NCBI GenBank assembly: GCA_009746045.1
Contig: RPFO01000312.1
Location: 82,001-146,000 of the forward strand
Source: Mesostigma viride
Lineage: Eukaryota; Streptophyta; Mesostigmatophyceae; Mesostigmatales; Mesostigmataceae
Reading direction: 5' to 3'
Length of the DNA: 64,000 bases
In this document: positions 1-12,183 of the stretch, in pieces
Position numbering within the stretch: the stretch's first letter is position 1
How the letters are laid out: every line of letters begins with the position of its first letter
Position numbers and translations under genes: made by a program
The notes under the pieces: model-generated
What the model saw: the letters and a program-made list of their open reading frames with translations, nothing else
Databases searched by the model: none
Told to the model about the DNA's origin: nothing

Positions 1-2957
1 TTTGCCTAGCCAAGACCACAACATTAAAATCTCTCTGGGAATCCTCCCAACGCAGTTATAGGCGCACACCCGATCAGGCCTGGTGTTTGGCCGATCAATC
101 CAGGGGTGCAGCCTGCCTGTCTGCTTGCCCAACCACCGTATATGAAGGTACCCCAGGGGCCTGGCCAGGGTCACCCTGGGGCCTCGATACAGCTGTAGCA
201 AACTGATCCTCTGCATTACACCTGCAGCTGGCAAAGCTCAGGTACCCAGGTATAACTGACTCCCATCAGCTTACCTGTCCTTGAATGGCTGATCACAGAA
301 CAGGCATATTATTGCTAAGGTGATGTTTCCAAAACCACTCAAAGCATTTATGGCCAACTGGTTTCCACCTGGCTCACCACGCCAAGCCCAGCTGCCTAAA
401 CCTTGAAAATCAGATGCAAATGCTTGACTTCAGATTGTTGGCACAAATCAAAACATCAAACCGAACACTTGTTAGACCCTTCCCACACTTCAATCCAGAA
501 GAGGTACTTCCTGGGTCTCGATCACTAATTACACACCAGCACATGGTGGTAACGGCCAACCGCGAGGCCCTTATCCACACCCTTATACAACTGTAATAAG
601 GGTGCCCTTCCCTGTCATGCACTAGACCAGGGGCATTCTGCACAATGCTGTGAGTTGCCCACCCTCACACATCAATACAGAGATCACATGGGAGCTCAAC
701 CTGACCCTGTGCAAACAGGCCAGTCACCAACAACCGTCAAATTATTGCAGTAATTTTGGAAACACATTCAGCATCTGATCCCCCAGTGTGTTCATGCTTC
801 AAGGAATAGCAACACCATGCTAGACCGAGCCTGGGGCTGTCCCTCACATATCCCTTAACAGGAATGATGTACTCAACACCCGCTCGGGGACACACTCAAC
901 ATACAAGCGGTGGAGAAAACGGCATGTTACTTGGCCCTCAAGCCCCTTCACACGCAGAACAGCACAACTGTGCTTCGGCTACTGCATACATGACCCAGAA
1001 ACAGCACGTCTTCAGCGAGACCTCCGGCTATGGGAACCCTTCAGCTCTCGCCTTATACGTTATCTGGCTACCCCCGACCAACAAAACCATCCCTGCCTGC
1101 CAGTCGCTGACTCAGGAAATGCTGACCTTGTAGGAGCTGCCTGCCAGTCACGTACACGCGCGCCAACTAATGATGGACGCACCATCCATTAATTCCTTGC
1201 AAACTCCACGAGTTCTGCAATCACGGCCTCAATGCCATGATTCTCATAGCGCCATACCACATATAGCAGTGGAATGCTGAGAGCAAATATGCAATTAACT
1301 GCAACCTGCAGCCATCATTTGCCATCGCTCTACATACTCTAGATCTGCCGCCAGCGACATACCCGGTCGCTCGCGACATACCCAGTCGCCTGCGGCACAC
1401 CCAGTCGCTCGCGACATACACCGTCACCCGCGACTCGGAAAATTAACCAGGAACAACTTCTCCTCGCTGCTCCCCATATGCCGACGCTCTCTCGTCGCAG
1501 TCGAAACAACTTCACCCTCTAGCTGCCGACACGCCCACACCAGCGCCGTTCACAATCGCTCATCAAGCGGTATAAAGAGAACTCGACAGCAATCTGCAGC
1601 TTTGCAATATAAATCTGGAAAGATTGACGAAGGATAACTCCACACCGCACAAACTGCAACCTTGCAGATGACGCCTCGCGTAGCTCCTCGAGCTCGCGAC
1701 CAGCTCGCAGCTATGTCGACTACATGCGCGAAAACACGCCAGCATACTCGACAGTCAACACCAGCCGAGCTTGTCGTAGCCAACACTGCAGCAACATGCT
1801 TGACCGCCACCCATGGCAGCGAAACGCCTTCGCTTGACGACAAATCTCGAACGCTTGAAACTCGTAGCTTCACTCAGGTGCAAAGCATAGCCATGCCGCA
1901 AACCGGAACGCAACCAATGATCTGATCGACTCGATCCATGCCGAACCGCATGCGCAGTTGACTCTTGATAAATCTGGATAACTCGATCCATTTAAACCCA
2001 GCAACCCACAAGGATCACTAAAAGCCGATTCCGCAACATCTTGTCATCAGGAAATGCGAAACAGCCAGGAGCGCTCGTCAACACGTAGCAGGCCAGCAAC
2101 GAAACTCATTCGTCGCCAATAACGTGCCCGCAATCTGGATAGCTCAGGAAACCTTCACGCAGCCAATCCAGCTAGTCCTGGCGTACAAACGCCCACCAAC
2201 GACCTCCAAGATAAACTTAGCCTCGGCCGTCGTTGGGAACTCAACCATTTCCGGAACGCATCATAAACCGATAATCTGGTACCGCGCCCTTCTATGATCC
2301 GCTAGTCTCGATTCCGCGAGTATCCGCAGCAGTCCAGCGCAGGATTAAACTCGACGATGAAGCCCAGGCAGTAAACCGCCTTGATGGAACCGGAACATCG
2401 TTGTAATTTGAGTTAAAGCGCAATGTGTAGGGATAGATAGATTCCAATGCGCGCGGATAGATTCATCATGAGAATGGTTGGAATGGAGCTTGGTTAAAAT
2501 ATAGGCTTACAGCACTCGTGCACGTGAGTGCTTAGACACGAGTTTGCCAAGTCAAGGCAACACACGTGAGGCGGGCTCGCAAGAGATCTAACCAGTTGGC
2601 ACTGGCCTATTCTTTATATACTTGTGCACTGTGCTTTGCTAGGCCTGAGCAGCCTCGTAGGCCTGCTCAGTATTAACACCCCCGGTACAGTATTAACAAC
2701 CTGTGCAGCGTCCAGATCCTATACAGTAGGTCTGCCATACAGGCACAGTGACCACAGAGTACAGTCCACAGTGATTCTTGCGTCTGCACCCAATAGTCCA
2801 GGACTAAGCCTGCGGTACCAACAGACCACAGGTTAAGGTTCCTATTTCCTGCATACGACGTATTAATCCAATACCGTCGTAGGTTCAGCACCTAATTCCT
2901 GTCAGCCCAGGAATTACTGTCGACCCCATATGCCGTCGGCACATATTCACGCACGAC
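1..2957. other. Gene-poor stretch, no recognised feature
   Basis: No open frame here shows a recognisable domain, and the longest frames look like chance openings. The sequence is of mixed composition without long tandem arrays. Nothing supports a gene, RNA or mobile element. Confidence 0.4.
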
Positions 2958-4070
2958 TTAGAAGAATAGCCGGCTCGCGCTCGCGCGCGACCGGGAAGTC
3001 GGAACACCATAACTTTCTTGATACTTGTCGGAATGAACTCGTTCCGGTGCCGCTGGAATCGCAGAGATATGCCGAATCAGGATCACGCCAATGCGCTTGG
3101 CGTTAACTGCGACGGCGGAGGTGGTGGAGGTGGTGTGTTGCTTGAGCATGTCCGCCCAGGTCTGGGTGCATGGGAGGGGCATCACCAGCCTGGCCATGCA
3201 GCGGGGGCCGGCTGCAAGCGGCTTGCAGCGGCAATGTCCTTCACCGCCTGGGCGGTGAGGCCTGCGATGTTTTGCAGGCACTCGATGGCGATCAGTGCGT
3301 TGTCCTGGAGGCGCTTGTCGATGTCGCGGAGCTGGGCGGTGATGGAGTCGGTGGAGTCGGTGCGGGGGGGGGGGGGAGGAGAGGAGGGTGGAGGTGGCGG
3401 TGGAGATGGCGGGGAGCTCAGCAGCCAGCGTGCGGCCCACAGCTAGCTGCCACATCTGCAGCTAGGGGAGTCACGTGCTGTGAGAGGGCGTCTTGAAGGT
3501 GGAGAAGGAAGGTGGATTCGGTCAAGGGGGCGGGGTTCAGAAGGTCCTCGGCAGAGCGCTTAATTAAGGATGGTAAAGAGAGCGGCGAGCTGAAGGCGGG
3601 GGCAAGACCAGCCGGGCCCATGGTGCATGGATAACCATGTCAGATGCACGGTGGGAAAACTGGCCGTCAGCTCCATTGCGGAAAAAGTTGGTTTTGGAGT
3701 TGAGATGCTGGCACAGGGCCAGCAGCGAGGCGTGTGACCCGTAAAACACGAGCTCCAGTATCTTGATAGGTGCATGGCATGTCGAAAAGGCCAGGCCTGA
3801 GGACGTCACGGGTGGAAAATAACCTGTCGACGTCAGATTGTCGCGCTCAGACCAGCTAGGTTCGCCTGGGAAACTGCGCTCGAGCGCAGGCGATGCAGAG
3901 GGCGAGGCAGGCCCGGGAGGGATCTGGGCGACCACCAGTGCGCGACTAGTGTCACCGCTGCCTTCCGGACCTGAGGGCGAAGCTGCAGCCGGAGCTGCAG
4001 ACGTATTTTCAGGGCTTAGCACAGCCACCAGGCTGCGTTGCGTAGAGGAGCGTTTGCTGCTCGTCATCAT
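2958..4070 (-). pseudogene. Broken ORF of unknown function, probably mobile-element derived
   Basis: A coding-like reading starts at the ATG at 4070 (MMTSSKRSSTQRSL) with a Ser/Pro/Ala-rich N-terminus, followed by a more ordered stretch including KILELVFYGSHASLLALCQH, and runs to a stop near 3564. Protein-like sequence then continues in other frames: SAEDLLNPAPLTESTFLLHL around 3500-3600, ELPAISTATSTLLSSPPPP near 3380-3440, and ITAQLRDIDKRLQDNALIAI at about 3240-3350, which looks helical or coiled-coil. One frame change coincides with a G-run at 3364-3376. I see no catalytic motif and do not recognise the family. The Gag-like order (disordered N-terminus, helical middle) suggests ORF1 or gag of a retroelement, but that is inference. 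Frameshifts may be real decay or homopolymer sequencing errors. Confidence 0.4.
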
Positions 4071-7000
4071 ATATTGCGTAATAGCTTCGGAAAATTATTG
4101 TTAGCGCTCCCACGGTCCTAAATTTAGGACTTTGTCCTAATTTGTCCTAGAGGTCACTATAACCGAGGTACCGGGGGGGGGGGGGGTCACTATATGCATG
4201 GACCGTACCCCATGTGGACCGTCCGTACCCGGCATGAGGTACCCGACCCGTGGTACCGGCACATGGTACCCGGATTCCGTACCCGGGTACCGGGTATAAT
4301 GGCGGGAAAGTAGGTACTACCTCGACCAAAAATATATAACCGATTTTGGAGCGAAAAAGTGGGTGCGGGAATGAAGTGAGGTGGATATGGCGACCTGACA
4401 ATCGTGGCCGGCGTTTTCACGTGCGTTTATCATTTCGGGCGCCCAGTAGCAAGAACGAAAGGTTGTTAGTTATGCTTAAAGGCTGTGAATATTTTCTGCG
4501 CAAGTTTTTATGTGTAGCGCTGTAGCACAGCGGCACAACACAAATGGGTCGCAGATCGCCTGCTCGCGGAGGGTCGATTTTGGCACAAACATGTTAGTGT
4601 ATTAGCAATGGTGGTGCGAATCAAGCCAGGAAATTTTTGTGGACGATTTTGATTATAGTCTGGAGTTTAGAAACGGAGTATTTGACATGGGAGCGCCTGG
4701 GCCGTGATATTCTTGCCCGATTTCCATTGTCGACCATGTTTTAGGGACGTTCAGGCTGGGCAGCGAGCGCACCTTATAGGTCTTCACTTTCGGTATTTCT
4801 TGGACCTACTAGAACGCAGCATGTAAGCGTGGTTTATATCATTTTCGAACCGGTTGGCCAGCTTTGGTGCGCTCAGCTCTCGGAAAGCTGACCTCGCTGC
4901 GGATTTCAGCGACTTTTTTGCAACCATCTGGAATGAGGCGACGTAAGTAGCAGGTACGTGCCGGGGTGTCCTAGATCAGGAGTGTAACTGGCAACGCTGT
5001 CGTGGTGTTTTGAGTCAGCCAGCTATGCCTAAAAAGAGGGGACGCTCTCTGTGCACACATAGTTGGTTTACGTCATACAATTTTTTACGTCTCTATCTTC
5101 GTCATCCGCTGCAGCTAAAACACACATGCGTAAGAGCAGTTTTACTCATGTGTTAGTTATAAACCATGGTCCTATGGCCTGCAGTCGTTCAGGGTGTTCT
5201 CAGACAGTATATACAGTATGGTTTACGTGTTACATGCACCCTGAATTCGCTCGCAAAGCGTTGCATGTTAGCACAACGTTCTTTTGTAACTTGATTTGGC
5301 TGCATTCATGTGTTAGTTGCAATGCAAATGCATTGTTTTTTCATCGCTGGGTGGTGGCCAGCATGTCCGTGATGTCAAAGAAGGTTTGGCATATGCTTAG
5401 AGAAAGTTTACCGCAAGGGGTGGGCCATGTTTAAGCCGGGCAACCTCAGCAACCATGCAACCGTATATTGCATTACCTGCACCATCTGTGACACCGTTAA
5501 GCACGCGTATATATAGAGGCAGCCACAGCAGGGTATGGCCGTGTTATACGCTGCCCCGCCATCCCAAGGCCTCGTAGGGTCCCCTAGCGCTTGTAAGATG
5601 CTCAAGGGACCGTGTGGATAGCATGGTAATGCGTTGACACTAATTGGTCCTATTGGTCCTAAATTCTCATTTTGACCAAATTCGCGGTTTGAGGTCTGGC
5701 AGGTGGCAGGGCCCATTCATGCACTAAATGTAATTATTTGACCCCAGGTTTTTGATAGAAACTAAAAAAGTGTGTTATCTGTCATGGGCACGAATGCCAG
5801 GGTCAAATTTTAATGATTGCATGTATATATCCAAGTGGTCCTAAATTTAGGACTTTTTCTGGGAAAACTAACATTATATCAGAGTGTGCGTCTTAGAAAG
5901 ACAAAGCGATTGTGATATTCACAGCCGAATTTGCTGCCCATGCAAACGTGAAAGTTATGAGCTCCGTCAGCCATGGCTACATAGCCACCCATGTACCTCG
6001 TGGCTCGTGCTGTGTTCCCAAGGTTCCGGCTGTTATAAATAGCTCCGGGAAGGGGGGGGGGGGGGGGGGGTAGCCTTCTTTAACCCTTCAATTGTGTCAA
6101 CTGGAACCACCAGAACGGACTGAGTATGGGCATCTTAGTAAGTATGAGAGTATCTAGCCAAATAACATTTTCTGGCCCACCCTTGGAACCAAGGATGCTT
6201 TTATATCAAATAACTTTGGGGTCATGTCATTGGTCACATATCTATGCCCCACAGCTGCTATAAATAGCACCCCCCCCAAGGGGGTACGGTGCAGATGGGG
6301 TTCAAGAGATATATAATGCAATATGGACCATTTCTCAAAATCTGCTGACCCTGGCCCTTTGAGGGGAGTTCAAGATAATCACAGGCATGCCATAGATGCA
6401 TTCACAACATGACATGCCATAGAACTGCACAGGCTAGCTAGCATACAGCCCAAAATAGCTCAGACCGTTATAACGGGTGCAGTTATTTTGGGGTGTTTTG
6501 GTAGCACTACCGTATAGGCATTCAATTCCAACGTGGCACAAAACATCATAGATGGCCACACATGGATTCCCAAACACATTTCCAGCTTAAAAATCACAAC
6601 AGCATGCTATACAACAAGTATAAAGCTTGTGCCAAGGCCCAAAACCAAGAGTATAACGGGTTCACAAGGAGCTACATTATCAATGCATCCAACACACTAT
6701 AAAGCAATTCCAATGATTGGCAATGATAGAGAAAACAAAAGAACTCACCTGGTTGTGCTTCCATGCAAGCAGGCCCTGGCCATTCATGTTTCTTGCATGC
6801 ACTATGGACGCACAAGCAGAAGGATAACTTGGGCCAGCAAACCAAGAAGCAATGCCTAGAGCTTGCCAGAAAACCAATTGTCTCGCTATGTCTGTGCAGG
6901 GAAAAGCATCCCGCTATCAAGCCCACCATGTTAAGAGACAATACCAAACGCTACTTCACTGGTTTCGTTGAAGCCTTAGCTAATAGCAATCAAATCTGGT

Positions 7001-7796
7001 CCAAAATCTGCGTGACATAGTGGTATTCCCCAACCATCACAAGCGAACGCGTACAAGCACTAAAGCAACAAAACGACAAGCAAAAACCATCGATTACATG
7101 TCTAAAACTAGTTTATAAACGATAGGACGACTTGGTACTGTAATGTATAAACGCTAACATGTCAATACGTACCAGGTCGAAACCGCAGATTACCTGCTGT
7201 GCGGGAGCCATCACTCCCACCTCACGGACATAGCCTCGAACCTTTCCTGGCCGTCATCGCTAATAAAACATGTCAAGAATAACGTAACAAGTCTATCCAC
7301 GCGCAAATATATGGACGTTTGCCGCCGAACAACAGGTAGCGTACGCACTGTCACCGCCTGGCCGCTGACAGGATCTGCTGCACCGATTAGAACCTAGAGA
7401 CATACTTGCGCACATCCAGACGCTTCACGGCCAGATTTATAACCTTTATAACACTCAAGGATAATTACTACAAAATTTGAGTTCAAAATTCCAAGCCATG
7501 CTCTCGTACCAGTCATTTGCCTGCACCGCCATAGCCGCGGACGTCAATTATTTTCATTCACGTCGGTCCCGTTTGACCATGGTACCCCCCCAACTTTGAT
7601 TGAGTATATCTCCCTGGCCAGTTGTCCAAAGTACGGTCTGAATAGTGCCAGGCATAGCTTACGTCTAGATCTTTCGATCCCCCCAGGTTTGACCGTTGAA
7701 TTATTTTTGGCGCGGCGCCTGGTTCTGCCACAAACTCAGTCCGTTAGAGTGGCGCGAGTTCAACTGGCGCCACGAAAACGGACTCAGTACAAATTA
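4071..7796. other. Non-coding stretch with poly-G tracts
   Basis: No gene recognised. It contains long G homopolymers near 4172-4186 and 6052-6070 and several short openings without domain resemblance. The phrase 'ggtcctaaatttaggac' recurs loosely (about 4113 and 5838), a small inverted motif of unknown meaning. Confidence 0.35.
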
Positions 7797-9512
7797 AGGG
7801 TTAACCCCTAAATGGTCTTGCTGCCGATTTTCCGCCAAAAAGTGACTTGCAGCCGATTTGTCGGCACCTACTCGGGGGACCAGTTTGCGAGAATACTATT
7901 GGGAATTAGGAAACGTTTAGCTGAGAAGAATGAAAGTTTATAAGTTTCTCCAGAACATGATACTAGGGTTTGCTATATTTTGACCAAGTTTAACAGGTGT
8001 TCCAGACCGTCAAAGTACAAGGGGTCAGGGTACTTTTTCACGTACAACGTGCATTCCGGAAAACGACGACCTGGCCATGGCGGCTTGCGCCCACGCATGG
8101 CATTTACGTTTGCGTTAGAATTTTCTGGCCAAACTTAGCATATTGATTTTATACGTCCTAAAGATCATACAGGCCAATTTTTGGTTCGCGGGAATGCCAT
8201 TTGATAGGTGTCGGCAGCGTTCTTGCTGGAAAAAAACTGCGATCAGGCCGGACGATAGAAACGTTGACAGCAATACCTTTCCGGCGTATTTTAAAGGATA
8301 TATCGGTTTCTTTTTACTTTTTATGATACATAGTAGTCGTAAACGTGCAAGGGTGGCCAGAAATCGCCGAATCCAGCGACCATGCTGCACAACTTTGGTG
8401 TGCCGAAATGCGCCATTTTGCGGCCACCGCCTGGGCCAAGGTAACGCCATCCATGCCTGGTAAAGCTTAAGCATCGTTTTCCTATCGATGTTTGACGTTT
8501 ATATATACGTTCTAGCTTGTGTAGCACATTCTATTTGCATTATTCATGCTCTTTCTTGACCCTGGCCTGGCCCCTTTCTAAAACACCCTTCTTAGATGCT
8601 TCCCTCAGTCAGTTGACCTGCCACAGGGTGATGGTGATAAGTTTTAGAGGCTGTATGGGTTTGAATACCTCCATATATGTTTGTTATACATTTCCCACAC
8701 ACATATTGCATGAGTGTGAGGCAGTTGGCTGGTCTCTGTGGCATCATCAAGCATGTAACCGGTGAGTAGAAGCTTCCCATTGTCAGCATGTGCCACCAGG
8801 TGTGCTGGCCATCACCTGGAAAGCTATAGCAGCTTAGGCCTAGTTTATCCTTGCTAGGGCAGGCTGAAATAGGCTTAAAATCACTAGTTTGTTGGTGGCT
8901 GCCTCCTAGAATGCATGCCTTGCGTAGGGTATCCGTACCACGTTACCTACGTGCATGGACAAGGTGGCACCTGCACATAGGTGCCATGTAAGGGCAGTGT
9001 GATGATGCAGTTATGTTTCCCCATCATTGTGGAAGGGAAATGTATTGTTTGGCATGGTTGGGGGCCATATTAGTAGGTATTAGTAGGTAGTATGCCCACT
9101 CCTACCCCCTTGGTTGCTTTTTACCAACGGTACCCCTATGGGCTGTACTGGGTGTAACTGCTGGTATACCCACCCAAATGATGACCCCAATGGCTCAAAC
9201 TGTTCAGCAACGAATTGTTTATCATCCCTGAAGTGGTAGGTGCCTAGCTCTTACAACATAATTCAAAATGCACATTCTACCAAAAATGAAAACGCTCGTC
9301 TTGACCCCCCTGACTTTGACGGCAGTTATACATGGCCTACGATGAATATATGTGAGGTTGTGATATATCATGGCTTAGGGCAACTCATGGACATGCTTGA
9401 CCCCCAAGGACAGCCATTGGATATTGCTAGGTTGTACAGGGGCTGGTTTACAAAATAGGTGAGTTACTGCCGATTTATCGGCAGCATTTCCGCCCATTTA
9501 GGGGTTAACCCC
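7797..9512. mobile_element. Possible small element bounded by imperfect inverted repeats
   Basis: The left edge (about 7798-7840) reads GGTTAACCCCTAAATGG followed shortly by TGCTGCCGAT. The right edge (about 9466-9512) carries the reverse complement of both motifs in the same order, so the 1.7-kb segment has imperfect terminal inverted repeats of roughly 40 bp. I see no clear target duplication and no transposase. One internal plus-strand frame (9240-9458, 72 residues) looks mildly coding-like but is not recognised. Confidence 0.25.
9240..9458 (+). CDS. Short unrecognised ORF, possible exon
   Basis: A 72-residue frame including RLDPPDFDGSYTWPTMN and LDIARLYRGWFTK. The composition (aromatic, charged, few low-complexity runs) is more protein-like than neighbouring frames, but no domain is recognised and no splice context is obvious. 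It sits near the right end of a possible inverted-repeat element, so it could be transposon-derived. Chance opening cannot be excluded. Confidence 0.2.
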   Translation: MPSSYNIIQNAHSTKNENARLDPPDFDGSYTWPTMNICEVVIYHGLGQLMDMLDPQGQPLDIARLYRGWFTK

Positions 9513-9539
9513 TCCCCCTGGACCCCCTGGGGGTGGCAA

Positions 9540-9624
9540 CGAATGGGGGGGGGGGGGGAGGGGGTCTGAACCCCTTACCCCGGGGGGTCCCCGTGGCTGG
9601 ACGGGGGGGGGGGGGGGGGGGCTA
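9540..9624. repeat. Clustered long poly-G tracts
   Basis: Two G homopolymers, about 9546-9557 and 9604-9620, lie in otherwise G/C-rich sequence. They are probable G-quadruplex or slippage sites and may be mis-called in length. Confidence 0.8.
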
Positions 9625-9766
9625 GACCCCCCCCTCCCGGGCGTTATCTCCGGGAATGTCGCAATTATAAGGTTTTAATAAGAAAAATTACAAGAACAGG
9701 AAATTAGAACAAGGAAAACAAAAAGGAAAAACCTTTAATAACATAAGAAAAGGAAAACAATTGAAA

Positions 9767-10165
9767 TCAATCCTTTTTAACAACAGTAATAGAGAGGGAA
9801 CCAAATTCTAAGGTGAGGGGAGTGTCTAAACTAGAAGAAGAGGACATAGCACGTCGAGGGGGTGACGAAGGAGGAGTAGCAAACACTAGAGATTCCACAG
9901 GAGGACGAACGTGAGGAGCAGGGCGTACATGCAGACCTAGATCTGATTCACTATGGGCTATAAGGAAATGCTGAGCTTCTTCAAAGGTCATAAATTTCTT
10001 ATACCTCATGACGTTGTATGAACGGTTTTGTACTATCTTCCTAGCATCAGACCAAGAGAGGAAAATGGAAGACCATTGAGGCGTAATTACTACGTAATAT
10101 TTAGCTAAGCTATTATTATCACTAGAAGAATGGGAAGGAGCACTAAAAGAACGACGCTGGTTCAT
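9767..10165 (-). CDS. Small protein with viroplasmin / RNase H1 hybrid-binding-like domain
   Basis: An intact 132-residue frame from ATG 10165 to a stop at 9767. Residues about 22-75 match the fold pattern of the caulimoviral P6/eukaryotic RNase H1 N-terminal domain (Pfam Cauli_VI, RHBD): a YYVV-ITPQW strand, an IFLSWSDARK segment where the family has 'G-I/V-Y-x-S-W-x-E/D-A', then KKFMTFEEAQHFLIAHSE, matching 'F-K-S-x-x-E-A-x-x-F'. The C-terminal half is Ser/Pro-rich and probably disordered. In RNase H1 this domain binds RNA/DNA hybrids; here no RNase H catalytic domain follows, so any catalytic role is absent. The stretch is more AT-rich than its surroundings. Short retroposons lie immediately upstream. 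It may belong to a mobile element or be a free-standing domain; family call fairly secure, role unknown. Confidence 0.6.
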   Translation of the reverse strand: MNQRRSFSAPSHSSSDNNSLAKYYVVITPQWSSIFLSWSDARKIVQNRSYNVMRYKKFMTFEEAQHFLIAHSESDLGLHVRPAPHVRPPVESLVFATPPSSPPRRAMSSSSSLDTPLTLEFGSLSITVVKKD

Positions 10166-10343
10166 GGTAACGCACCTTTTTGGTCTTGGGAGGTCACGCT
10201 AGGAAACTGAGGCGTAGGCGGCTGATCGATCTAAGAAGTCTGAAACCGAATTAACCGATATATTGACGACGCACGTAGACACGAGGATTCCAGCGCCGGG
10301 TGGTCGTAAGTATCCGGTTCAAGAGGGCTCTGCATAAGGCGAA

Positions 10344-10703
10344 TTAATTAATAAATTAGGAATATCACTCCGTTGGGAGTCAATGTAGCACATATCCCTG
10401 AGAAGGGGCACATGGCTTTTAATACACTCTAGGCTACTTCCTGCAAGGGTGGGAATGTAAGCGACCCTTGCTCTAGGTGCACCAAGGCACCTGCACCCTC
10501 ATAATCTTCACACTATGCCCAGCTAAGGGGGAGTATGTTATGTGGGCTGTTAGGTAGATGTAGTATGTAGCCAATGTAGATAGATTAGAGCGGTAGGAAT
10601 GTTTGCACCCATCCATCCATCCATCGGGGTTAATGCTCCGTGACTCCCCAACGGGAGCACGAGTCTAATTAATTAATTAATTAATGTTATGTGGGGGAAG
10701 ATG
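10344..10703 (-). mobile_element. Short retroposon with (TTAA)n tail, minus orientation
   Basis: A 13-bp direct repeat TGCATAAGGCGAA at 10331-10343 and 10704-10716 flanks the segment, as expected for a target-primed retrotransposition. Read on the minus strand it ends in a small hairpin (ACTCCCAACGGAGT) followed by an AATT-rich tail at 10344-10360. The same hairpin-plus-tail occurs at 10632-10683 and 28829-28863, so it is a family 3' end. A second copy is inserted inside it. Confidence 0.5.
10547..10683 (+). mobile_element. 5'-truncated retroposon nested in the previous one
   Basis: A 12-bp direct repeat ATGTTATGTGGG at 10535-10546 and 10684-10695 flanks a 137-bp insert. It ends with the stem GCTCCGT...AACGGGAGC and a (TTAA)n microsatellite, like the LINE tail at 28829-28863. 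Strand is set by the tail. Confidence 0.55.
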
Positions 10704-10716
10704 TGCATAAGGCGAA

Positions 10717-10961
10717 GGGCGTCTATAAATAGCAAAACATGCAACTACTAGGTACAGAAAAAGGTGTAATCTACGAGACGCTAATCCTCTCACTACCGTG
10801 GAATGAAAGCTCACACCTGAAAGCCGTCACCTAACTACGACAGGAAACCAGCAACGTAAAGAAAACATGATTGCCGAAAGAGGAGCAGGAACTATCTAAG
10901 AAGGATCTTCCGCTTCGAGCAGGTCTAACTACTAGCCAGGCGTTTCCCGAATCGGGCAGCA
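10717..10961. other. Intergenic, contains TATA-like box
   Basis: No gene recognised. TATAAATAG at about 10724-10732 resembles a core promoter element, but no credible downstream coding start was found. Confidence 0.25.
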
Positions 10962-11387
10962 CTACTTTGCTAGCTTGCCGGCGACCCGCTCATTACCTGG
11001 CAAGGATGTGTCTTCTCCGGCACCCCGGCCGCGGACGGTATCTGGCGTATAATGTGACCGTGTCAAAGGAACTTCGTCTCGTCCACCTAAACTATCCTCG
11101 CTACCATTGTTACGACCTGGCTCTTCCCTTACGTCTCTACTCCATGTACCTCTCCTGACTCTACCTAGACTAACGAGGTTACCTAATGAGGAAGAGCTAT
11201 ACTGACTATAAGATCTGGGACGCGACGGTTCAGTTCTCAATGCACTACGATACATACGACTACAATACGCCATATACCAGATAAACCCGGGCACTACGAA
11301 GTAAACACTAGTAAGCCATGACCCAAGCCAGTGTATTATAAATCCATAACACACGCCGAGTGCCAACCCGAGGGGTAGGACGTGCAT
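10962..11387 (-). CDS. Possible small membrane protein, unrecognised
   Basis: An uninterrupted 141-residue frame from ATG 11387. The first 40 residues contain two hydrophobic stretches (LPLGLALGVCYGFIIHWLG and LTSVYFVVPGFIWYMAY) that could form one or two membrane segments. The rest is Arg/Ser-rich and polar (RRGTWSRDVREEPGRNN). I do not recognise a family. It lies near the viroplasmin-like ORF on the same strand, so both might be remains of one element. A chance opening is quite possible. Confidence 0.3.
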   Translation of the reverse strand: MHVLPLGLALGVCYGFIIHWLGSWLTSVYFVVPGFIWYMAYCSRMYRSALRTEPSRPRSYSQYSSSSLGNLVSLGRVRRGTWSRDVREEPGRNNGSEDSLGGRDEVPLTRSHYTPDTVRGRGAGEDTSLPGNERVAGKLAK

Positions 11388-12183
11388 AAATGATCACTAA
11401 CGGTCCAACATGCTCAAGCCGACATGGCCCTCGCACACAGATGCACGCTGGTCCACTACATCTTACACGAAGGATAAGGACCACTACTAAAGTACGCGGC
11501 GCGGCGCCAAATGCACCTATCTATGCACCGAGGTACCGTGGCACACAACAAGGTTCCAATGAACATTGTCCACCGGTACGAGCTACACGTAAACCTATGA
11601 ACGACTGAGGCAAAGGACCTAATTTACGTCCGTAACTGTAGCAGATTGTTACGCGACGTAACAGGCCGCCCATTTCTCCTTGTATATCATGCGGGCGCGC
11701 TGTACAGATAATCCCAAAAGTCCTGCATATCCTCAAGCAGATGTGTCACATAGGTCCGGGTCATGCCGTGTCCGTCGGTGTGGGGCGCGCGCAAGTTTGC
11801 CAGTCGAGGTTGCGACGGGACACGGGGACCCTGCCATGATAGGAGGAGTGTACCTGGTCGGCCAGTCCTATTATGTAAGCTCGCCCCGCAGGACCCACAT
11901 CCGTATTCACATGGTGTGTGCGGGCAAGATGGCCGGCAAAAAGGAGCCGGCGGCGGTGTCGGATGGCATGGGCGACAAGAGGGAGCTTGCAGTCGAGCTT
12001 GGCCCGGGTGCGGCGCTGTTGGTAGCGGACGCCGAGGATGCATGTGACGGCGCATGGGGTTGAAGCTAAACACGTGAGCCAAGGGGGAAAGTAAAGAAGA
12101 AAACGAGGAAGGAAAATTTGTGAAATTTAGCGTGCGGCAAAAATAAGTCATGAGGAAATGTAGACTTCAAAGGACAAAACGTT
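11388..12183. other. Intergenic, no recognised gene
   Basis: Several overlapping GC-rich frames on both strands exist, but none has recognisable domain content. I see no gene here. Confidence 0.35.

Noticed and set aside
10530-10870. Copia 3' LTR starting TGTTATGTGGG after a purine tract
   Set aside because: The purine tract and TG start are better explained by the 12-bp and 13-bp duplications of nested retroposons; no second LTR copy exists.
11687-12151. 154-residue minus ORF upstream of tRNA genes
   Set aside because: Pro/His/Ser-rich with an overlapping plus-strand frame of similar length and no recognised domain.
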